Source: Streptomyces hydrogenans
Lineage (GTDB): Bacteria > Actinomycetota > Actinomycetes > Streptomycetales > Streptomycetaceae
NCBI RefSeq assembly: GCF_014656075.1
Contig: NZ_BNBS01000063.1
Coordinates: forward strand, 2,863 to 48,675
Reading direction: 5' to 3'
Length of the DNA stretch: 45,813 nt
The notes under the pieces are model-generated. The model saw only the letters and a program-made list of their open reading frames with translations. It was not told the origin of the DNA and did no database searches. The position numbers and the translations under genes are program-made. How positions within the stretch are numbered: the stretch's first letter is position 1; every line of letters begins with the position of its first letter. Below, piece by piece: positions 41,470 through 45,813 of this stretch.

Positions 41470-42673
41470 CCGCGTACGCCACCACGCCCGCCGCCAGCAC
41501 CCCCGCGCCGGCCAGCACCGATCCCAGCGGCAGCGCCGCCGCGAGCGTCGCGCATCCGGCCAGCCCGAGCACCGCCAGGGCCCGGTGACGCGGGCCCAGC
41601 GTCCACGCCGAGGCGTTCGCGATCCCGTAGTAGGCGAGGACGCCGAAGGACGAGAAGCCGATCGCGCCCCGCACGTCCGCCGTCGCCGCCGCCACGGCCA
41701 CCACCGCGCCCACCGCCAGCTCGGCCCGGTGCGGCACCCCGAACCGCGGGTGCACGACGGCCAGGGCCCCGGGCAGGTACCCGTCCCGGGCCATCGCCAG
41801 CGTCGTACGGGACACCCCGAGGATCAGCGAGAGCAGCGAGCCCAGCGCCGCGACCGCCGCGCCGACGGTCACCACCGGCACCAGCCAGGAGGCGTCCGCC
41901 GCCCGCACGGCGTCCGCGAGCGGCGCGGGGGAGTGGGCGAGCGCGAGCGGCCCCAGCGTGACGAGGACCGCCACCGCGACCAGCGCGTACACCCCGAGCG
42001 CGAGGCCCAGCGCGAGCGGCACCGCCCGGGGGATCGTCCGCGCCGGATCGCGCACCTCCTCGCCGAGCGTGGCGATCCGCGCGTACCCCGCGAACGCGAA
42101 GAAGAGCAAACCCGCGGCCTGGAGCACCCCGCCGGGGGACACCTCCCCGGCGAGCACGGACCGTCCCCCGGGGGCACCCGCGAAGGAGGCGGCGACGACG
42201 GCCGCGAGCACCGCCAGGACCCCCGCCACGATCACCCGCGCCAGCAGCGCGGACTTCTGTACGCCCCGGTAGTTCACGGCAGTCAGGGCCACCACGGCGG
42301 CCACCGCCACCGCGTGCGCCCGCTCCGGCCACAGATAGGTGCCGACGGTCAGCGCCATCGCCGCGCAGGAGGCCGTCTTGCCCACCGTGAAGGCCCACCC
42401 CGCCAGGTACCCCCAGAAGGGACCCAGGCGTTCGCGACCGTACACGTAGGTGCCGCCGGACTCCGGGTACAGGGCGGCGAGCCGGGCCGAGGCCATCGCG
42501 TTGCAGTACGCCACCACAGCGGCGATCCCCAGCGCCGTCAGCAGCCCCGCCGAGGTCCCGGCAGCACCGGTGGCCGGCCCGAGGGCCACGAAGATCCCGG
42601 CGCCGACCATGGCGCCCAACCCGATGACGACGGCGTCGAAGACGCCGAGGGAACGACGCAACCGGGCAGTCAC
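41435..42673 (-). CDS. APC-family amino-acid permease
   Basis: A 412-residue membrane protein with about 12 helices. The start GTG overlaps the alkB stop (GTGA). APC features: GVFDAVVIGLGAMVGAGIFVALGP in helix 1 with the GAGIF substrate motif, YPESGGTYVYGRERLGPFWG, VNYRGVQKSALLARVIV, FFAFAGYARIATLGEEVRDP and PRAVPLALGLALGVYALVAV. It should import or exchange amino acids or related amines. It is the third gene of a coupled operon with two DNA-alkylation repair enzymes, an odd pairing. Its 3' end overlaps that of the barstar-like gene by 35 bp. Confidence 0.88.
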   Translation of the reverse strand: MTARLRRSLGVFDAVVIGLGAMVGAGIFVALGPATGAAGTSAGLLTALGIAAVVAYCNAMASARLAALYPESGGTYVYGRERLGPFWGYLAGWAFTVGKTASCAAMALTVGTYLWPERAHAVAVAAVVALTAVNYRGVQKSALLARVIVAGVLAVLAAVVAASFAGAPGGRSVLAGEVSPGGVLQAAGLLFFAFAGYARIATLGEEVRDPARTIPRAVPLALGLALGVYALVAVAVLVTLGPLALAHSPAPLADAVRAADASWLVPVVTVGAAVAALGSLLSLILGVSRTTLAMARDGYLPGALAVVHPRFGVPHRAELAVGAVVAVAAATADVRGAIGFSSFGVLAYYGIANASAWTLGPRHRALAVLGLAGCATLAAALPLGSVLAGAGVLAAGVVAYAVSRGRPGRPRP

Positions 42674-43296
42674 GAGCGACCTGTCTCCCGCAGAGTGATG
42701 TTGAGCCGCCCGGTCAGGCCGAGCGACGGATCGGCGGTCCCAGCAAACACCCTCGGCACCCCGTGGTACACCCACCGCGACTCCCCGCCGAAGACGAACA
42801 GGTCCCCGGAGGCGAGCTCCACGTCGGTCCAGGGCCGCCCCCGCCCCGCGGAGTTGCCCAGCCGGAAGACGCAGCGGTCGCCGAGGCTCAGCGACACCAC
42901 GGGCGCCCCGGACCGCTCCTCCCTGTCCTGGTGCATGCCCATCCGGGCGCCGTCCCCGTAGAAGTTCACCAGCGCCGTGTCGGGCGCGAAGCCGCCGTCC
43001 GCCCCGTACGCCTCGGCCACCGCCTCCCGGCCCAACGCGGCGAGCCAGTCCGGCAGTCCGACGGCGACGGAGTCGAGATAGCGGTACGGCACCCACTGCC
43101 GTCCCAGACACAGCGACCGCACCGACATCACGCCCCCGCCGGGCAGCACGGTCTGCCGGTACGTCAGCGGTCCGCGCCCGAACTCCCGGCAGGCCGCCAC
43201 CAGTTCCCGCTGCCGGGCGGCCGTCAGCCACCCCGGCACGTGCACCGCGCCGGGCGCCACCACGGCCCGCTCGCGCGGGAACAGCCCCTCGGTCAC
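42670..43296 (-). CDS. alkB: AlkB-type Fe(II)/2-oxoglutarate DNA dioxygenase
   Basis: A 208-residue protein whose GTG start overlaps the ogt stop. Iron ligands are His122 and Asp124 (MGMHQDREE) and His178 (WVYHGVPRV); Arg197 in LTGRLNITLR binds 2-oxoglutarate. NFYGDGARMGMHQD is the family signature. It oxidatively removes methyl groups from N1-methyladenine and N3-methylcytosine in DNA, releasing formaldehyde. It sits between ogt and a permease with 4-bp overlaps on both sides, so the three proteins are made together. Start is fixed by the coupling, although the frame stays open further upstream. Confidence 0.93.
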   Translation of the reverse strand: MTEGLFPRERAVVAPGAVHVPGWLTAARQRELVAACREFGRGPLTYRQTVLPGGGVMSVRSLCLGRQWVPYRYLDSVAVGLPDWLAALGREAVAEAYGADGGFAPDTALVNFYGDGARMGMHQDREERSGAPVVSLSLGDRCVFRLGNSAGRGRPWTDVELASGDLFVFGGESRWVYHGVPRVFAGTADPSLGLTGRLNITLRETGRS

Positions 43297-43799
43297 GCGA
43301 GGGCTCCCTCCAGGCCGAGCAGCGACCGCTTGCGCGCCGGCCCGGCCGCGTACCCGCGCAGGCTCCCGTCCGCGCCGATCACCCGGTGACAGGGCCGCAC
43401 CACGAGCAGCGGATTGCGCCCGATCGCCGTCCCCACCGCCCGCACCCCGGCCCCGCCGGTCCCGACCCGCCGCCCGATCTCGCCGTAGCTGACGGTCGTC
43501 CCGTACGGGATCTCCTCCAGGGCCGCCCAGACCCGCCGCTGGAACTCCGTCCCGGCGCCCGCGTCCAGCTCCACGTCGAACCGCTCCCGCCGCCCGCCGA
43601 AGTACTCCGCCAGCTGCCGGACCACCCCGTCGAAGGCCCCCTGGTCGCGCACCCACCCGTCGCCGACCACGACGGCCCCCTTCTGCTCCGGCAGCGAGAG
43701 CGACCGCAGCACGGCGCGGCCCCCCGCGGAGAGCCGCCCGGTCAGCAGCATCTCGCCCAGGGGGCCGTCGGCGTACGCGTACACGGTGATGTCGTCCAT
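43293..43799 (-). CDS. ogt: Methylated-DNA-[protein]-cysteine S-methyltransferase
   Basis: A 168-residue suicide repair protein. The active site is VVRPCHRVIG with Cys137 as methyl acceptor. The DNA-binding part has EFQRRVWAALEEIPYGTTVSYGEI and AVGTAIGRNPLLVV with the Asn hinge; the substrate-selectivity loop follows as ADGSLRGYAAG. It repairs O6-alkylguanine. The first ~80 residues form the usual RNaseH-like N-terminal domain. It heads the ogt-alkB-permease operon, ending in a GTGA overlap with alkB. The 73-bp gap behind the start has no clear promoter. Confidence 0.94.
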   Translation of the reverse strand: MDDITVYAYADGPLGEMLLTGRLSAGGRAVLRSLSLPEQKGAVVVGDGWVRDQGAFDGVVRQLAEYFGGRRERFDVELDAGAGTEFQRRVWAALEEIPYGTTVSYGEIGRRVGTGGAGVRAVGTAIGRNPLLVVRPCHRVIGADGSLRGYAAGPARKRSLLGLEGALA

Positions 43800-43872
43800 G
43801 ACTCCAGTGTGCGAGCCCCGCCGCCCGGGGACCGGCGGCTTTCGGACACGACCCTGCGCGGACCCGGCAGGG

Positions 43873-44364
43873 TCAGCGGTAGTTCACGAACTGGATCGCG
43901 AAGTCGAAGTCCTTGCCCTTGAGCAGCGCCTGCACCGCCTGCAGGTCGTCACGGCTCTTCGAGCTGACCCGCAGCTCGTCGCCCTGCACCTGCGCCTTGA
44001 CGCCCTTCGGGCCCTCGTCGCGGATCGTCTTCGCGACCTTCTTCGCGTTCTCCTGCGAGATGCCCTCGGTGACCGACGCGAAGAGCTTGTACTCCTTGCC
44101 GGACAGCTGCGGCTCGCCCTCGACGTCCAGCGACTTGAGCGAGATGCCCCGCTTGATCAGCTTGGTCTGGAAGATGTCGAGGATCGCCATCACGCGCTCC
44201 TCGCCGTTCGCCTGCATCAGGATCTTCTCGCCCGACCAGGAGATCGAGGCGTTGGTTCCCTTGAAGTCGTAGCGCTGGGAGATCTCCTTCACGGCCTGGT
44301 TGAGGGCGTTGTCGACCTCCTGCCGCTCGACCTTGGAGACGATGTCGAAACTGGAGTCGGCCAT
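43873..44364 (-). CDS. YajQ-family (UPF0234) nucleotide-binding protein
   Basis: A 163-residue protein with AAGGAG upstream of the ATG. The sequence is full length and highly conserved for the family: SSFDIVSKVERQEVDNALNQ at the N-terminus, RYDFKGTNASISW, ILDIFQTKLIKRGISLKSLD, IRDEGPKGVKAQVQGDELRV and KDFDFAIQFVNYR at the C-terminus. YajQ proteins bind nucleotides or tRNA, and in Xanthomonas cyclic di-GMP, where they act as effectors. In Streptomyces the role is not defined. It is a single gene, divergent from tRNA-Tyr across a 171-bp region. Confidence 0.93.
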   Translation of the reverse strand: MADSSFDIVSKVERQEVDNALNQAVKEISQRYDFKGTNASISWSGEKILMQANGEERVMAILDIFQTKLIKRGISLKSLDVEGEPQLSGKEYKLFASVTEGISQENAKKVAKTIRDEGPKGVKAQVQGDELRVSSKSRDDLQAVQALLKGKDFDFAIQFVNYR

Positions 44365-44473
44365 GACTCGTGGCTCCTTGCTCGGATGCTGTGGGGTACC
44401 CCCAAAGCCTAGGGGGTGACCCGGCGCCCGAACCGCTGATCAACCGGGTGGCGAACCACCCCCCGGGATCAGG

Positions 44474-44479
44474 TATTGT
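44474..44479 (+). promoter_or_regulatory. Possible -10 box of the tRNA-Tyr gene
   Basis: TATTGT at 44474-44479 lies about 57 nt before the mature tRNA end. The -35 region is weak. It stands out as the only AT-rich patch in the interval. Confidence 0.35.
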
Positions 44480-44535
44480 TTACGTCGTTGCCAGGGAACA
44501 CCGCCGAAAAGCGGGGAACCGAGGCGACAACCCAT

Positions 44536-44617
44536 GGCGATGTGCCCGAGTGGCCAATGGGAGCGGACTGTAAATCCGTCGGCTTAGCCTACCCAGGTTC
44601 GAATCCTGGCGTCGCCA
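44536..44617 (+). tRNA. tRNA-Tyr (anticodon GTA)
   Basis: The acceptor stem GGCGATG (44536-44542) pairs with CGTCGCC (44610-44616), followed by discriminator A. The D arm contains CCCGAGTGGCC. The anticodon loop CTGTAAA places GTA at 44570-44572. A long variable arm makes it class II, as expected for bacterial tRNA-Tyr, and GGTTCGAATCC is the T arm. CCA is not encoded. A terminator hairpin follows 7 nt later. Confidence 0.96.
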
Positions 44618-44624
44618 CGTGATG

Positions 44625-44654
44625 AAGGCCCCCGGTGCTTGCACCGGGGGCCTT
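44625..44654. terminator. Terminator after tRNA-Tyr
   Basis: AAGGCCCCCGGTGC (44625-44638) and GCACCGGGGGCCTT (44641-44654) are perfect 14-bp arms with a 2-nt spacer. It is followed by CTG, and also lies just beyond the stop of the convergent gene at 44670, so it may work in both directions. Confidence 0.88.
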
Positions 44655-44669
44655 CTGCGTGTCCGGGGG

Positions 44670-45326
44670 TCAGTTGCCGGCCACGTCCTTCACCGCGACC
44701 ATCACCGGGGTCCCGCCGCCGACCAGTTCCAGGGTCAGGCCGGCCGTGCCGGGGGAGTCCACCAGCTCGGCGAGGACCGCCGCCACGTCGTCCCGGGGGA
44801 CCGGGCCGCGGCCCGTGCGGGCCTCCAGGCGGACCAGGCCCGTGCCGGCGTCGTCGGTGAGCATGCCGGGGCGCAGGATCGTCCACTCCAGGCCCGGACG
44901 GGACCGGACCGCGTCGTCCGCGGCGCCCTTCGCCCGCAGGTAGACGTCGAAGACCTCGTCGCCCGCGTGCCGCGAGTCCGCGCCCATCGAGGACACGACG
45001 AGGAAGCGGCGCACCCCCGCCCGTTCCGCCGCGTCCGCGAACAGGACCGCCGCCCCGCGGTCCACCGTGTCCTTGCGGGCGGCCCCGCTGTCCGGGCCCG
45101 CGCCCGCCGCGAAGACGGCCGCGTCCGCGCCCCGCAGGACCTCCGCGACCTCCTCCACGGACGCCGCCTCCAGATCCAGCACGACGGGCTCCGCGCCCGC
45201 CGCACGCAGGTCCTCCGCCTGCTCCGGGCGGCGGATCAGCCCGACCGCCTCGTGTCCGCCCGCCGAGAGCAGCCGCTCCAGGCGCAGGGCGATCCGACCG
45301 TGTCCTCCAGCGATGACGATGCGCAT
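44670..45326 (-). CDS. NAD(P)-binding atypical SDR (YhfK-like)
   Basis: A 218-residue protein with a Rossmann N-terminus MRIVIAGGHGRIALRLERLL, where GGHGRIA replaces the usual GATGxxG. Further marks are ADAAVFAAGAGPDSGAARKD, VDRGAAVLFADAAERAGVRR, FLVVSSMGADS and LEWTILRPGMLTDDAGTG, all characteristic of the YhfK-like atypical SDRs, some of which lack a catalytic Tyr and may be regulators or NAD(P) sensors. It follows the amidohydrolase gene by 16 nt on the same strand, so they are probably one operon. It converges with tRNA-Tyr across a terminator. Confidence 0.9.
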   Translation of the reverse strand: MRIVIAGGHGRIALRLERLLSAGGHEAVGLIRRPEQAEDLRAAGAEPVVLDLEAASVEEVAEVLRGADAAVFAAGAGPDSGAARKDTVDRGAAVLFADAAERAGVRRFLVVSSMGADSRHAGDEVFDVYLRAKGAADDAVRSRPGLEWTILRPGMLTDDAGTGLVRLEARTGRGPVPRDDVAAVLAELVDSPGTAGLTLELVGGGTPVMVAVKDVAGN

Positions 45327-45342
45327 ACCCCGACCGTACGAC

Positions 45343-45813
45343 TCAGCGGGCCGCCGGGCCTCCCGGGTCCGGCCGGCCGGCCTGGCGCGGCAGGTCCAGC
45401 GCCGCCGCCGAGTCGCAGTACTCCCGCACCGCGCTCGTCCGCGCCACCACCCGCCCCCGGTGCACCACGATCCGGCTGTACGCCAGCGACAGCACGCCCG
45501 CGAGCCCCGCGCCCCGCACCGCCAGCAGCTCCGCCGGGAAGCCCGCCTCCACCCGCACCTCCGGCAGGCCCATCGCCTCCCGCGCCCGGGCGCTCACCGC
45601 CCCGTACGCCTCCGCCGGATCCAGGCCCTCCAGCGAGGCCAGCAGGAAGGCCGCCTCCAGCGGGTCCCCGCGGCCCACCGGGTTCGCCGCGTCCCGCAGC
45701 GCGTCGCTGCCCGCCCCGAGCCGCACCCCCGCGCGGTGCAGCAGCCGCACCGGCGCCGTGCCCCGCCGCACCGTCCCCGCGCAGCCGCCCTGCGGCAGGC
45801 AGACCACCGTCAC
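45343..45813 (-). CDS. C-terminal part of a cytosine-deaminase-like amidohydrolase
   Basis: The gene runs off the right edge, so its start is not visible; 156 residues remain. VVCLPQGGCAG, then GVRLGAGSDALRDAANPVGR and GDPLEAAFLLAS match the final part of the TIM barrel in cytosine-deaminase-like amidohydrolases; the Asp in GSD is the last metal/catalytic residue. The end (FPAELLAVRGAGLAGVLSLA, VVHRGRVVARTSAVREY) is the small beta domain usual in the family. The enzyme would deaminate a pyrimidine or related heterocycle, but the substrate cannot be told from this part. Confidence 0.82.
   Translation of the reverse strand: MTVVCLPQGGCAGTVRRGTAPVRLLHRAGVRLGAGSDALRDAANPVGRGDPLEAAFLLASLEGLDPAEAYGAVSARAREAMGLPEVRVEAGFPAELLAVRGAGLAGVLSLAYSRIVVHRGRVVARTSAVREYCDSAAALDLPRQAGRPDPGGPAAR

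Overview
The window is chromosomal DNA of a high-GC actinomycete, almost certainly a Streptomyces. The genes have a strong G/C third-position bias, GTG starts and GTGA/ATGA start-stop overlaps are common, and I saw no TTA codon in any called gene. The families are typical of the genus: a XRE/DUF397/ATPase triad, HxlR and CGNR regulators, receptor Ser/Thr kinases, and a second partial nuo operon next to korAB. I recall a similar kor - two-component - nuo arrangement in S. coelicolor, but that is from memory.

Left part (1-16.1 kb) is accessory or niche material. It opens with the 3' end of a protein made of 14-residue repeats, possibly a RiPP precursor with several cores, and a small companion gene. 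Next come two secreted cell-wall lytic enzymes that share a tachylectin-like propeller but carry different catalytic domains, a HEAT-repeat protein, a secreted GDSL lipase, a winged-helix protein, and the ATPase / XRE / DUF397 triad. A run of small enzymes follows (DUF3592, YdeI-like, alpha/beta hydrolase, two VOC proteins, DUF1203). The VOC and CGNR genes diverge from a 21-bp gap that is itself a palindrome, so both mRNAs are probably leaderless. RarD and a QorB-like quinone reductase divergent from a HxlR regulator close the region.

Middle part (16.1-28.5 kb) is sensory and metabolic. A lipoprotein and two tandem receptor kinases, each with an extracellular LivJ-like solute-binding domain, form one operon. 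Convergent to it are korB and korA (2-oxoacid:ferredoxin oxidoreductase), then one LuxR-type response regulator and two paralogous histidine kinases.

The operon at 28.6-38.5 kb encodes a partial complex I (NuoA, B, C, H, I, J, K, L, M, N) with no NuoD, E, F or G. Its NuoC has a 250-300-residue repetitive tail. Together with korAB this suggests a ferredoxin-linked proton pump. The right end (38.5-45.8 kb) holds mscL, htpX, a YccF protein, a barstar-like protein, a translationally coupled ogt-alkB-permease operon, a YajQ-family gene, tRNA-Tyr(GTA), an NAD(P)-binding protein and the C-terminal part of a cytosine-deaminase-like amidohydrolase.
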